A DNA stretch of 64,000 bases from JAJCZZ01 sp964569085 (GCA_964569085.1 CAZMTA010000001.1:124001-188000); one strand, 5' to 3'; counted from the first letter of the stretch, positions 16,822 through 26,212 are shown. Made by a program: numbers and translations. The notes: generated from the letters alone by a model not told the origin.

Positions 16822-18366
16822 GTGCCCGACCCCGTCGCCCTCCTCCGCCGCCACTTCGGCTACCCCGGCTTCCGCCCGGGACAGGAGGAGCTGGTGCGGA
16901 GCGTCCTGGAGGGACGGGACGCCCTGGGCATCCTCCCCACCGGGGGCGGGAAGAGCGTCTGCTACCAGGTGCCGGCGCTGGCGCTGGAGGGGCTGACCCT
17001 GGTGGTCACGCCGCTGGTCTCCCTCATGGAGGACCAGGTGGGTCGGGCCCGGGAGGTGGGGCTGCGGGCGGAGTGCCTGACCGCCGGACAGGACGCCGGC
17101 ACGAAGCGGCGGATCGGGCAGGCTGCGGCGGACGGAGGGCTGGACCTCCTCTTCGTGGCACCCGAGCGGCTGGAGACGGCGGGCTTCGGGCGGCTCCTGG
17201 GCCGCCTGGACGTGGCGCTCCTGGCCGTGGACGAGGCCCACTGCATCTCGGAGTGGGGCCACGACTTCCGTCCGGCCTACCGGCGCATCGGGGCGGTGCG
17301 GGCCCGGCTGGGGTGCCCGGTCCTGGCGCTCACCGCCAGCGCCACCCCCCGGGTGCGGGAGGACGTGGCCGCCAGCCTGGGCCTTCGAGACCCCCTGGTG
17401 GTGGTCCGCTCCTTCGACCGGCCGAACCTGTCCTGGTGGGTCCGCCCCCTCCGCCGCGGCGAGGACCGGCGCCGCCTCCTGGGTCGGCTGGTGCGGGCCA
17501 CGCCGGGGACGGTGCTGGTCTACGCGCCCACCCGCCGCGCCGTGGAGGCCGCGCGGGACGACCTGGCGGCCCTGGGGCTGGGGGTGGAGGCGTACCACGC
17601 CGGGCTCCCGGCGGCGGAGCGCACCCGGGTACAGGAGCGCTTCCTCTCGGGGGACTGCCAGGTGGTCTGCGCCACCAACGCCTTCGGCATGGGCATCGAC
17701 AAGGCCGACGTCCGGCTGGTGGCCCACCTCCAGCTCCCGGGGACGCTCGAGGCCTACTACCAGGAGGCGGGGCGGGCCGGTCGGGACGGGGAGCCCGCGG
17801 CGTGCGTGGCCCTCCGCGCCCCGGGGGACGGACGCCTGGGCCGCCGCTTCGTGGATCGGGCCCACCCGCCCCTCCGGCTCCTGCGCGGGCTCCACCACCT
17901 CCTGGGCGAGCGGGTCGACGGCCTGGGGGTCGCCCGGGTGGGGGCGGGGGAGCTTGGTCGGGACCGCCGCCTCGGCCTCGACCCCGACTCGGTGGCGGCG
18001 GCGCTGGCCGCCCTGGAGCGGGCCGGGGCGGTCCGGGTGCTGGAGGGGCCCCGGGATCCGGACGCCGCCCGCGTCCCCGGGACCGCGCCGGGACCCGCCG
18101 CCTGGCGGGTCGGCGTCCGGGCCCGCCCCCGCTGGGAGACGGCCCGCACGCTCCGCCGGTCCGCCCTGGCCAAGCTGGCGGCCGTCCGCCGCTACGGCCG
18201 CACCCGGGGGTGCCGCCGGCGGGCGCTCCTGGCCTGGTTCGGCGAGGAGGCCCCGGCCCGCTGCGACGGCTGCGACCGGTGCCGCCCCGACGCCCACCCC
18301 CTTCCGGCGCGCACCGGACGGGGCTCCGGACGGGGTCGCGCGGGGACCCGGGCCGCCGTCTATTGA
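16822..18366 (+). CDS. recQ: RecQ-family ATP-dependent DNA helicase (short, no HRDC)
   Basis: 514 residues from GTG. Helicase motifs in order: FRPGQEELV (motif 0), Walker A PTGGGKSVCYQ, TPLVSLMEDQV, DEAHCISEWGHDFRP (motif II), LTASATP (III), SFDRPNL, YAPTRR (IV), AYHAGL, ATNAFGMGIDKADVR (V) and YYQEAGRAGRDG (VI). The zinc subdomain keeps its cysteines near the end (RTRGC, CDGCDRC). The winged helix is short and there is no HRDC domain, as in many compact RecQ proteins. It unwinds 3'-5' during recombination and fork repair. Confidence 0.92.
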   Translation: MPDPVALLRRHFGYPGFRPGQEELVRSVLEGRDALGILPTGGGKSVCYQVPALALEGLTLVVTPLVSLMEDQVGRAREVGLRAECLTAGQDAGTKRRIGQAAADGGLDLLFVAPERLETAGFGRLLGRLDVALLAVDEAHCISEWGHDFRPAYRRIGAVRARLGCPVLALTASATPRVREDVAASLGLRDPLVVVRSFDRPNLSWWVRPLRRGEDRRRLLGRLVRATPGTVLVYAPTRRAVEAARDDLAALGLGVEAYHAGLPAAERTRVQERFLSGDCQVVCATNAFGMGIDKADVRLVAHLQLPGTLEAYYQEAGRAGRDGEPAACVALRAPGDGRLGRRFVDRAHPPLRLLRGLHHLLGERVDGLGVARVGAGELGRDRRLGLDPDSVAAALAALERAGAVRVLEGPRDPDAARVPGTAPGPAAWRVGVRARPRWETARTLRRSALAKLAAVRRYGRTRGCRRRALLAWFGEEAPARCDGCDRCRPDAHPLPARTGRGSGRGRAGTRAAVY

Positions 18367-18416
18367 GGCCGCCGCCCTCGACCGTCCGTCCTCAGCCCGC
18401 CTCCCACCCCGCCTCC

Positions 18417-20057
18417 ATGCGGCGCTCCCACACCCTCCTGGCCCTGGCCGTGCTCTGCCTGTGCGTCGTCGCCCAGGCGGTGCCCAGCATGCGGCAGAAG
18501 TCCCTCACCTACGACGAGCTGGCCTACGTGCCGGCCGGCGCCACGTACGTGGGGACCGGGGACTTCCGTCTGAACAAGGAGCAGCCGCCCCTCATGAAGC
18601 TCCTGGCGGGGCTGGCCATGGCGCCCCTGGATCCGGAGCTCCCCCTCGACGAGGAGAGCTGGACGAGCGCCCCGGAGGTGGGCAACACCCAGTGGAACTT
18701 CGGCCGCGCCTTCCTCGAGGCGAACCCGGACCGGGAGCGCCTGGTCTTCGCGGCGCGCCTCCCCACGGTCCTGATCCACGTGCTCCTGGTCGTGGGCGCC
18801 TTCCTCCTGGCCCGGGAGCTCTACGGCCCCGCGGCGGGCCTCCTGGCGGCGGGGCTGGCGGCCTTCGACCCCAACCTCCTGGCCCACGGACGGCTGGCCA
18901 CCACGGACCTGGCGCTGGCCTGCTTCGTCCTCTGGACCGTCTGGGCCGCGCGCCGCCTGACGCTCGATCCCCGTCCGCGGTGGATCCTGGCCGCCGGGCT
19001 CGCCCTGGCGATGGCGCTCCTGGCCAAGTTCTCCGGGCTGTTCCTCCTGGGCCTCCTGCCCCTGTGGGCGGTGGCGCTGGCGCTCCTTCCCGAGGGGCCG
19101 CCGGGGGTGCGGGGAGCGGCCGTGGAGCAGGGGGGGAACGAGGAGGCCACGGGTCGGCCCCCCGCCCACCGGGTCGTGTGGGCGCTGGCCGGGGCGGCGG
19201 CCGTCGTGGTGGTGGCGGTGATCCTGGTCTCCTTCGCGTACCTGGAGCCCGGACGGGTCGACCGGTACTTCCGGGACTTCGCCATGGTGAACGTCAACGT
19301 CCAGCCGGCCTTCCGGACGTACTTCGCCGGCGCGTTCCACGACGGGCGGGTCTGGTACTACTTCCTGGCCGCCTTCCTGCTCAAGACGCCCCTCGCCTTC
19401 CTCCTCCTCCTGGCGGGCCGGGTCGTGGACCACGTCCGCCACGCGGTGGAGGATCGCGCCGCCCGTGTCCTCCTCCTGGCTCCGGTGGCGGTGTGGCTCC
19501 TGGTCATCTCCTGGAAGGCGTACCAGATCGGCATCCGGTACGTGCTCCCGGTCTACCCGCTCCTCTTCGTCTGGACGGCGGGGCTCCTGGCCTCCCCCCT
19601 CCTGGGGCGGCGGTGGGCCCGGGGAGCCACGGGGCTCCTCGTGGCCTGGTTCGTGGGCTCCTCGCTCCTGGCCCACCCCCACTACCTCCCGTACGCCAAC
19701 GCCCTCGCCGGAGGCCCGGACGGCGTGGTCCGGTGGCTCGACGACTCCAACGTGGACTGGGGGCAGGACCTCATCCTCCTCCGGGAGTGGATGGAAGCCG
19801 AGGGGGAGGACGAGGCATTCGTGACGCCCATGGCCGAGTACGACCCGGGGCTCTACGGGGTGCCGGGGACCTTCCTGCCCCCGCACCGGGCCCTGGCGGC
19901 GCTGGGGAGCGCCGCTCCGCCGCCGGGGCTCTACGCGGTGAGCGTCCACCTCCTGAACCGGGCGCGCCTCGATCCGCGCCTCGAGGTGGATCCCCTGACC
20001 GAACGGACGCCCCGGGCGGTGCTGGGCCACTCCATCCGGGTGTTCGATCTGCGGTAG
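18417..20057 (+). CDS. Membrane glycosyltransferase, GT39/GT83 (ArnT/PMT) type
   Basis: 546 residues from ATG 18417. An N-terminal signal-anchor is followed by the first-loop acidic pair Asp33-Glu34 (TYDELAY), typical of the lipid-phosphate-sugar dependent GT-C fold, then LNKEQPPLMKLL and about ten hydrophobic helices, with a periplasmic C-terminal part. Enzymes of this class move a sugar from a polyprenyl phosphate to protein or lipid outside the cytoplasmic membrane. The convergent neighbour is a GT2 enzyme of the kind that makes such donors. Confidence 0.85.
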   Translation: MRRSHTLLALAVLCLCVVAQAVPSMRQKSLTYDELAYVPAGATYVGTGDFRLNKEQPPLMKLLAGLAMAPLDPELPLDEESWTSAPEVGNTQWNFGRAFLEANPDRERLVFAARLPTVLIHVLLVVGAFLLARELYGPAAGLLAAGLAAFDPNLLAHGRLATTDLALACFVLWTVWAARRLTLDPRPRWILAAGLALAMALLAKFSGLFLLGLLPLWAVALALLPEGPPGVRGAAVEQGGNEEATGRPPAHRVVWALAGAAAVVVVAVILVSFAYLEPGRVDRYFRDFAMVNVNVQPAFRTYFAGAFHDGRVWYYFLAAFLLKTPLAFLLLLAGRVVDHVRHAVEDRAARVLLLAPVAVWLLVISWKAYQIGIRYVLPVYPLLFVWTAGLLASPLLGRRWARGATGLLVAWFVGSSLLAHPHYLPYANALAGGPDGVVRWLDDSNVDWGQDLILLREWMEAEGEDEAFVTPMAEYDPGLYGVPGTFLPPHRALAALGSAAPPPGLYAVSVHLLNRARLDPRLEVDPLTERTPRAVLGHSIRVFDLR

Positions 20058-20070
20058 GCGAGGGTGGGGC

Positions 20071-20088
20071 GGGCTCGCCCGGGAGCCC
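20071..20088. terminator. Short hairpin between convergent glycosyltransferase genes
   Basis: GGGCTC (20071-20076) pairs with GAGCCC (20083-20088) in the 30-base gap between convergent genes. The stem is only 6 bp and there is no T tail. Confidence 0.35.
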
Positions 20089-20933
20089 TAGCTCCCCTCC
20101 GCCGCCACCCTGCGATCGCCTCCGGGCGGGGCCACCGGCACCGACGCCGCGGCCCGGAGCATCTCCAGGTCCCCGGCGCGCCGCCTGCGGATGCGCCACA
20201 GCCGCCAGCTCTCCGCGAGCGTGTCGAGCCCGGTGCCAAGGACGTGCACCGTGGACGTGTCCTGGTTGATCAACGTCACGGGCACCGCCTCGATCTCCAC
20301 GCCGGCCTGGGTGAGGAGGAGGCAGAGCTCCACGTCGAAGAGGAAGCCGTCCACCCGGAGAAGCGGGAAGACCGCCTCGGCCAGGGGGCCGGAGAAGGCC
20401 TTGAAGCCGCACTGGGTGTCCAGGTCCGAGCGGCCGAGCGCCCACCCCACCACCCGCCGGACGAGCCCGCTGGCCCAGCGGCGCACCGCCGAGGCGGCCC
20501 GGGCGTCCGAGCCCGCCAGCCGCCGGTTGCCGAAGACCGCGGGATGTCCGGCCAGCACCCTGTCCAGGGCGCCGGCCACCGCGTCCAGGCGGTACGGGAG
20601 GTCCGCGTCGGTGAAGAGCCGGCAGCGGCCCCGGGCCATCGCCATCCCCGTGGCCACGGCCCGGCCCTTCCCCCGGTTCACGGGCAGGCGTGCCGCCCGG
20701 ACCTTCACGCCGTCCGCCAGCGTCTCCACGACGGACCCGGTGTCGTCGGCGCTCCCGTCGTCCACCAGGACGATCTCCCAGGTGATCCCGAGGCCCTCCA
20801 GGTGGGTCCGCAGGAGCGCCAGGCTGTCCTCCACGGCGTCCGCGCAGTCGAAGCACGGCACGACCACGGAGAGGGCGGGGGCGTCGGCGGCCGGCGGGCC
20901 GGGGACCGGGGGCGGGAGGCGTCGGGCGGGCAT
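20088..20933 (-). CDS. GT2 glycosyltransferase, polyprenyl-phosphate sugar synthase-like
   Basis: 281 residues from ATG 20933. GT-A landmarks: LSVVVPCFDCADAVEDSL, the UDP/GDP-sugar aspartates in VLVDDGSADDTG, and DxD-like FTDADLPY; DTQCGFKAF is characteristic of the DPM1/dolichyl-phosphate mannose synthase-like branch. It lacks C-terminal membrane helices, so it acts at the cytoplasmic membrane face. The convergent GT-C enzyme would be a natural user of its polyprenyl-phosphate sugar product (inference). Confidence 0.85.
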   Translation of the reverse strand: MPARRLPPPVPGPPAADAPALSVVVPCFDCADAVEDSLALLRTHLEGLGITWEIVLVDDGSADDTGSVVETLADGVKVRAARLPVNRGKGRAVATGMAMARGRCRLFTDADLPYRLDAVAGALDRVLAGHPAVFGNRRLAGSDARAASAVRRWASGLVRRVVGWALGRSDLDTQCGFKAFSGPLAEAVFPLLRVDGFLFDVELCLLLTQAGVEIEAVPVTLINQDTSTVHVLGTGLDTLAESWRLWRIRRRRAGDLEMLRAAASVPVAPPGGDRRVAAEGS

Positions 20934-21130
20934 GGAGCAGAGTAGGCGGGACGCGCCTTTTCGGGCAACCGCAGGGGTCCTGGAGCGGAACCGTGGCCCC
21001 CCCAGCCGGGTTTCATCCCCTGCGCGTGCCCCCGGCCCGGATTCCACCTCCCGGCCGGTTGGCCGTATCTTCATGGACTCCCGGCACGGGCCGGGTGCGC
21101 CGATTCCTGTCCACTCCGCCCCAGCCATCC

Positions 21131-22402
21131 ATGGATCGATACCTCACCGCCGACCACGTACGTCTCCAGGAGCAGGTCCGCGACTTCGCCCGGGAGCGCA
21201 TCGAGCCGGTGGCGAGGGAGCTGGACGAGCGCTCCGAGTTCCCCTGGGAGAACGTGAAGGCGATGGCGGAGCGGGGCTGGCTCGGCGTGCCCATCCCCAC
21301 CGAGCTGGGCGGCATGGGCCGGGACTACCTGAGCTACATCCTGGTGGTGGAGGAGCTCGCCAAGTTCGACGCCAGCCACTCCATCACGGTCTCCGCCCAC
21401 ACCACCCTGGGCACGTCGCCCATCCTGCACTTCGGCACCGAGGACCAGAAGCGGCGCTTCATCCCGCCGCTCGCCTCGGGCGAGGTCCTGGGAGGCTTCG
21501 GCCTCACCGAGCCCGGGGCGGGCTCCGACGCCTCCGGCACCCGCACCCGCGCGGTCCGGGAAGGCGACGGCTACCGGGTCAACGGCGCCAAGATCTTCAT
21601 CACCCACGCCGGGGTCGGGGAGATCTTCACCGTGACCGCGGTCACCGACCCCGAGGCCGGCGCCCGGGGCATCTCCAGCTTCGTCATGTGCAAGCCCACG
21701 ACGGACCTGGAGACCGCCCGCGAGATCGGCTTCGGACACAAGGACGACCTCCCCTTCGCCGAGGGCCTCAAGGCCGGCAAGAAGGAGGACAAGATGGGCT
21801 GGCGGGCCTCCGACACCCGGGAGCTCCTCATGGAGGACGTCTACGTCCCCGAGGAGAACCGCATCGGGAAGGAGGGCGAGGGCTTCATCAACTTCATGAA
21901 GACCCTGGACGCCGGACGCATCGGCGTGGCGGGGCTGTCCCTGGGCCTGGCCCAGGGCGCCTTCGAGAGCGCCGTGCGGTACTGCAACGGCCGGGAGCAG
22001 TTCGGCCAGCGGGTGTGGGACTTCCAGCAGGTCCAGTTCAAGCTGGCGGACATCGCCACGGAGCTGGAGGCCGCCCGCCACCTCACCTACCACGCGGCCT
22101 GGCTCAAGGACAACGGGAAGCCGTACTCCCGGGAGGCCGCCATGGCCAAGCTCTACGCATCCGAGCTGGCCATGAAGTCCTCGCTCGTCGCCATCCAGGT
22201 CATGGGTGGCGCCGGCTACACCAGCGATTATCCGGTGGAGCGCATGATGCGCGACGCCAAGATCTGCGAGATCGGCGAGGGCACCAGCGAGATCCAGCGT
22301 CTGGTCATCGCGAGGCACGTCCTGACCGACGTGCTGGCCGATCCCGCCACCGACGCATCCACGCCCGAGGCCAGGAAGGCCGCGGGAGCACACAGCGCCT
22401 GA
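21131..22402 (+). CDS. Acyl-CoA dehydrogenase
   Basis: 423 residues from ATG 21131. All three ACAD domains are present: the helical N domain, the FAD/substrate segment FGLTEPGAGSDASG with VNGAKIFITH, and the C domain with GREQFG and QVMGGAGYTSDYPVER. The catalytic base lies in IGEGTSEIQ. An insertion of about 25 residues in the middle domain (around 195-220, DDLPFAEGLKAGKKEDKMG) is a feature of one short/branched-chain subgroup. It oxidises an acyl-CoA to the 2-enoyl-CoA and passes electrons to ETF. The likely chain is short or branched given the window, but the sequence does not fix it. Confidence 0.9.
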   Translation: MDRYLTADHVRLQEQVRDFARERIEPVARELDERSEFPWENVKAMAERGWLGVPIPTELGGMGRDYLSYILVVEELAKFDASHSITVSAHTTLGTSPILHFGTEDQKRRFIPPLASGEVLGGFGLTEPGAGSDASGTRTRAVREGDGYRVNGAKIFITHAGVGEIFTVTAVTDPEAGARGISSFVMCKPTTDLETAREIGFGHKDDLPFAEGLKAGKKEDKMGWRASDTRELLMEDVYVPEENRIGKEGEGFINFMKTLDAGRIGVAGLSLGLAQGAFESAVRYCNGREQFGQRVWDFQQVQFKLADIATELEAARHLTYHAAWLKDNGKPYSREAAMAKLYASELAMKSSLVAIQVMGGAGYTSDYPVERMMRDAKICEIGEGTSEIQRLVIARHVLTDVLADPATDASTPEARKAAGAHSA

Positions 22403-22604
22403 CTCGACGGCTGCGGAGGCGGTCCGCGGTGGTGCGGGGGGTTCGACCCCGTCCGCCACGAGCCGTGCCGCGCTCACAGGACCAGGCACCGGGCGGTCGC
22501 CCGAGGCCGGCTCCGGACCCCGGACGGGTCCGAGTCGGTCGGGGACGCGCGCAGGTGCCGGGACCGGGAATCGCCGGTCGGGTCGGCATGGGAGACAACG
22601 AGCT

Positions 22605-24155
22605 TTGAAGAGAGAGATTCTGGTGAGCGCCACGCCCCAGGAGTCCTGGGTCGCGCTCATCGAAGACGACCAGCTGGTCCAGATCATGCTCGACCGGGCG
22701 GATCAGGATCGCCTGGTCGGCGACATCTTCCTGGGCCGCGTCGACGCGGTCCTTCCCGGCATCCAGGCCGCCTTCGTGGACATCGGCCGGGACAAGGCGG
22801 GCTTCCTCCACGTCTCGGACCTGAACGTCGACGAGGACGAGGAGGAGGACGACGACAACGGGAACGGCAACGGGAACGGAGGGCGCCGTCGGCGGAGCCG
22901 GAAGCACCCGCCCATCCAGGAGCACCTCCAGAAGGGTCAGACGATCCTCGTCCAGGTGACCAAGGAGCCCATCGGGACCAAGGGGCCCCGCCTCACGGCG
23001 CAGGTCTCCCTGCCCGGCCGCTACCTGGTCTACATGCCCTACTCCTCCCACGTGGGCATCTCCCGGAAGATCGAGGGCCGCGAGCAGCGCTCCCGGCTCC
23101 GGGCCATGGCCAAGGAGATCCTCCCTGCGGACTCCGGCGGGCTGATCGTCCGCACGGTGGGCGAGGAGGTCACGAAGAAGACGCTGGAGAACGAGTTCAA
23201 GGGCCTCCACACGTCGTGGAAGAAGGTGCTGGCCAAGGCGGAGAGCGTCACGGCGCCGGCGCCCGTCCTCCGGGAGGCCAAGCTCATCAGCGGCGTGATC
23301 CGCGACCTCTTCAGCGACAAGTTCGACGCGCTCCGGATCGACGACAAAGCGGTCTACGACGACGTGGCCGCGTACGTGGAGAGCGTGGACCCGGACCTCA
23401 TGGACCGCGTCCACTACCACTCCGGGGAGGTGCCCCTCTTCGACGAGTACGACGTGGAGGAGGAGATCCAGCAGGCCTTCCAGCCCAAGGTCGGGCTGAA
23501 GTCCGGCGGGCATCTCGTGATCCAGCCCACGGAGGCCCTGGTCTCCATCGACGTGAACACGGGGCGCTTCACGGGGAAGGGGAAGAAGGACCCCGAGGAG
23601 ACGATCCTGCGCACGAACCTGGACGCGGCCCGGGAAGTGGCCAAGCAGCTCCGCCTCCGGGACATCGGCGGGATCATCGTGGTGGACTTCATCGACATGG
23701 AGTCCCAGGCGAACCGGGACAAGGTGCTCCACGAGCTCCGGAGCCACCTGGGCCGGGACCGGGCGCGCACCAAGACCTTCGAGATCTCCAGCCTGGGCCT
23801 GGTGGAGATGACGCGGCAGCGGGTGCGGCCGTCCCTGTTCCAGTCGCTGACCGAGGAGTGCTCCATGTGCGGCGGGGCGGGGCGGGTCTACACCCCGGCC
23901 ACCGTCGTGCGCCGCATCGAGCGGAGCCTCCGTCGGGCCGCGGCCGCCCGCGACGAGCAGCAGATCGTGGTGCGGGTCCACCCCGAGGTGGCGCTCCAGG
24001 TCATCGAGGAGGAGCCCGACTTCCTCAAGCGGCTCCAGAAGCGCATGCGCCTCGACCTCGAGCTCCGGGACGACCCGCTCATGCGGCAGGACGAGTTCCG
24101 CCTCCTGGCGGGCCCGGCGGAGACCGACGTGACCGAGAAGTACGTGGCGGCGTGA
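22605..24155 (+). CDS. rng: Ribonuclease E/G family endoribonuclease
   Basis: 516 residues from TTG 22605; MKREILVSATPQE matches the family N-terminus, and GGGAG lies about ten bases upstream. The S1 domain holds an odd acidic/Asn-Gly/Arg insertion (about 76-103, DEDEEEDDD, NGNGNGNGG, RRRRSR). Catalytic Mg2+ ligands are Asp316 (SIDVNTG) and Asp361 (DFIDM), and the Zn-link cysteines are 419 and 422 (CSMC). No long C-terminal scaffold is present, so it is RNase G-like. It matures rRNA and tRNA and starts mRNA decay. The position before rplU-rpmA is conserved in many bacteria. Confidence 0.93.
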   Translation: MKREILVSATPQESWVALIEDDQLVQIMLDRADQDRLVGDIFLGRVDAVLPGIQAAFVDIGRDKAGFLHVSDLNVDEDEEEDDDNGNGNGNGGRRRRSRKHPPIQEHLQKGQTILVQVTKEPIGTKGPRLTAQVSLPGRYLVYMPYSSHVGISRKIEGREQRSRLRAMAKEILPADSGGLIVRTVGEEVTKKTLENEFKGLHTSWKKVLAKAESVTAPAPVLREAKLISGVIRDLFSDKFDALRIDDKAVYDDVAAYVESVDPDLMDRVHYHSGEVPLFDEYDVEEEIQQAFQPKVGLKSGGHLVIQPTEALVSIDVNTGRFTGKGKKDPEETILRTNLDAAREVAKQLRLRDIGGIIVVDFIDMESQANRDKVLHELRSHLGRDRARTKTFEISSLGLVEMTRQRVRPSLFQSLTEECSMCGGAGRVYTPATVVRRIERSLRRAAAARDEQQIVVRVHPEVALQVIEEEPDFLKRLQKRMRLDLELRDDPLMRQDEFRLLAGPAETDVTEKYVAA

Positions 24156-24209
24156 CGCCGCCCGGGGCCGTCAGGGCGGGGGCTCCTGGACGTGCGAAGC
24201 GCCCACGCC

Positions 24210-24239
24210 TTGACCTCCCCGCCGTAGAGTCCGACATTT
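24210..24239 (+). promoter_or_regulatory. Possible promoter before rplU
   Basis: TTGACC (24210-24215), matching -35 at five positions, is followed after 18 bases by ACATTT (24234-24239), a weak -10, some 45 bases before the rplU ATG. A small CCCT/AGGG hairpin overlaps the AGGGA ribosome site. Confidence 0.3.
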
Positions 24240-24284
24240 ACAGGCTCTACACCGATATCAGACCCTGACCAGGGACCTTTGAGC

Positions 24285-24602
24285 ATGTACGCGGTATTCC
24301 AGACCGGCGGTAAGCAGTTTCGGGCCGAGCCCGGGGCGCGGATCCGGATTCCCAGCCTCGACGTCGAGCCCGGCGAGACCGTCACGTTCGACCGGGTGCT
24401 TCTCACCGGCGACGGTGAGGACGAGGTCAAGGTGGGCACGCCCGTCGTAGACGGCGCCGCCGTGAAGGCGGAGGTGGTTCGCCACGGCCGGGCCGACAAG
24501 ATCATCGTCTTCAAGCGGAAGCGCCGGAAGGGCTACCGCAAGAAGCAGGGTCATCGCCAGAACTTCACGGAGATCCGGGTCGACGAGGTGGCGCTCGGCT
24601 AG
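24285..24602 (+). CDS. rplU: 50S ribosomal protein L21
   Basis: 105 residues. MYAVFQTGGKQFRAEPG is the invariant L21 opening, which selects ATG 24285 over the TTG six bases earlier. The basic KRKRRKGYRKKQGHRQ segment contacts 23S rRNA. Length and order (rplU-rpmA) are standard. Confidence 0.97.
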   Translation: MYAVFQTGGKQFRAEPGARIRIPSLDVEPGETVTFDRVLLTGDGEDEVKVGTPVVDGAAVKAEVVRHGRADKIIVFKRKRRKGYRKKQGHRQNFTEIRVDEVALG

Positions 24603-24650
24603 AGCGCGGGCCTTCGTCGAACCCCGACCGATCAAGCACGGGAGCATCCC

Positions 24651-24905
24651 ATGGCACATAAAAAGGGCGTAGGCTCCAGCAGGAACGGCCGCGACAGCAA
24701 CCCCCAGTACCTGGGTGTGAAGCGCTACGGTGGCCAGCCCGTCCGCGCCGGCAGCATTCTCATCCGGCAGCGGGGAACCAAGTTCCATCCCGGCCGCAAC
24801 GTCAAGCGCGGCGGGGACGACACCCTCTTCAGCCTCATCGACGGCGTGGTGAAGTTCGAGCGCATGAACCGCCGCGAAGTCATCTCGGTGTACGCCGCGG
24901 ACTAG
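24651..24905 (+). CDS. rpmA: 50S ribosomal protein L27
   Basis: 84 residues, MAHKKGVGSSRNGRDSNPQ at the N-terminus with no Firmicute-type cleavable leader. The N-terminal tail reaches the peptidyl-transferase centre. Ribosome site GGGAG lies nine bases before the ATG. A strong hairpin follows the stop. Confidence 0.97.
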   Translation: MAHKKGVGSSRNGRDSNPQYLGVKRYGGQPVRAGSILIRQRGTKFHPGRNVKRGGDDTLFSLIDGVVKFERMNRREVISVYAAD

Positions 24906-24925
24906 TCCCGGCACACAGCACCCGG

Positions 24926-24960
24926 AGGTCCGCCCCGCGAGCGTCTCGTGGGGCGGACCT
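24926..24960 (+). terminator. Terminator after rplU-rpmA
   Basis: A 16-bp stem with one G-U pair (24926-24941 with 24945-24960) and a three-base loop begins 21 bases after the rpmA stop. No T tail. Confidence 0.75.
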
Positions 24961-25170
24961 CTTCGCTTTCCCCCGTCCGGGGGAACCGCGCAGCTCCTCA
25001 TGTAGTACCTTGGAGGAGCCACGTGCGCGGCCTCGGAGCGCATCCGCATGTCGGATCCCGGGCCTCGGCCCACGCTCCGGACCCTCCGCGCCTCCCCTCT
25101 TCGGGCCGTCCGCAACCTGGACGGCGGTTCGTCCGTAGGAAGGGAGGACGCGCAGAAAAGGAAGGCTTCG

Positions 25171-26196
25171 ATGATCGATCTCGATCCTCGCGGACCCCAG
25201 GTCCGATCCCATAGAGGGGACGCGCAGTCGGCGTCCTCCGACCGGCCGGCGCTGTCGGCTTCCCGCATCTCCCAGACCCTCGCCCTCGTCGGCATCCTCG
25301 GCGCCTCGGTCTGGCTCTCCCGCGACGCGGGGCCCTCGAGCCCGGTGGAGCAGTCCACCTCCGAGCTCATGGCCTCGCTGGACCCCTCCGCCACCCTTCC
25401 GCTCCAGGTCAACGAGCGGGTGGAGAAGTGGGTCGACCGCTTCCGCACGGACCAGCGTCCCAACTTCGAGCGCCTCCTGCGGCGCCAGGGGCTGTACGGG
25501 GACATGATCCGCGCGAAGCTCCGGGAGCGCGGCATGCCCGAGGAGCTCCTCTACCTGGCCATGATGGAGTCCGGGTTCTCTCCCCGGGCCGTCTCCAAGG
25601 CTTCGGCGGTGGGGGTCTGGCAGTTCATGGGCCCCACGGCGCTCCAGTACGGCCTCCGGGTCGACGAGTGGGTGGACGAGCGCCGGGACCCCATCCGGGC
25701 CACCGACGCCGCCCTGGACTACCTGGAGCACCTCCAGGGCCGCTTCGGCTCCTGGTATCTGGCGGCCGCGGCGTACAACGCCGGGCCCGGCCGGGTGGAG
25801 CGGGTCCTCCGTCGGTACGCCGACGGCCGGACCGGCGAGGAGGAGCTCTACTGGGAGGTCTGGGAGCACCTGCCCTTCGAGACGCGTGAGTACGTGCCGC
25901 GGATCCTGGCCGCCACCCTCCTGGCCGAGAACGCCACCGAGTACGGCTTCGACGTCGAGGAGGATCCGGCGCGGCGCTACGAGCGGGTCTTCGTGCCCGG
26001 CCGCACGTCGCTGCGGACGCTGGCCCGGACCAGCGAGACCGACCTGGCGCTCCTCCGGGAGTTGAACCCCCAGCTCGTCCGGGGCGTCACGCCGCCCGAC
26101 GAGCTCTATCCCCTCCTGGTCCCCGTGGGCTCCTCGCCCATGGTGGTGGCCTCCATGGTCCGGGCCGGGCGCGGGAGCGCGCTGGCCGACGACTGA
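25171..26196 (+). CDS. mltD: Lytic transglycosylase, MltD/SLT-like
   Basis: 341 residues from ATG 25171, preceded by AAGGAAGG; an upstream in-frame ATG (25048) has no such site. A signal anchor (about 34-55) precedes the SLT domain with catalytic Glu in MMESGFSPRAVSKASAVG, then VWQFMGPTALQYGL, AAAAYNAGPGRV and YVPRILAA, all hallmarks of MltD. The C-terminal 60 residues look like a single degenerate LysM-type segment (TSLRTLARTSETDLALLRELN). It cleaves peptidoglycan glycan strands in the periplasm to 1,6-anhydromuropeptides. Confidence 0.88.
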   Translation: MIDLDPRGPQVRSHRGDAQSASSDRPALSASRISQTLALVGILGASVWLSRDAGPSSPVEQSTSELMASLDPSATLPLQVNERVEKWVDRFRTDQRPNFERLLRRQGLYGDMIRAKLRERGMPEELLYLAMMESGFSPRAVSKASAVGVWQFMGPTALQYGLRVDEWVDERRDPIRATDAALDYLEHLQGRFGSWYLAAAAYNAGPGRVERVLRRYADGRTGEEELYWEVWEHLPFETREYVPRILAATLLAENATEYGFDVEEDPARRYERVFVPGRTSLRTLARTSETDLALLRELNPQLVRGVTPPDELYPLLVPVGSSPMVVASMVRAGRGSALADD

Positions 26197-26212
26197 GGCC
26201 CGCAGGTGGCGT

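Noticed and set aside
24991..25019. GCTCCTC/GAGGAGC hairpin before mltD as a regulatory RNA
   Set aside because: A single 7-bp stem with a 13-base loop just after a strong terminator; not enough to separate from chance at this GC content.
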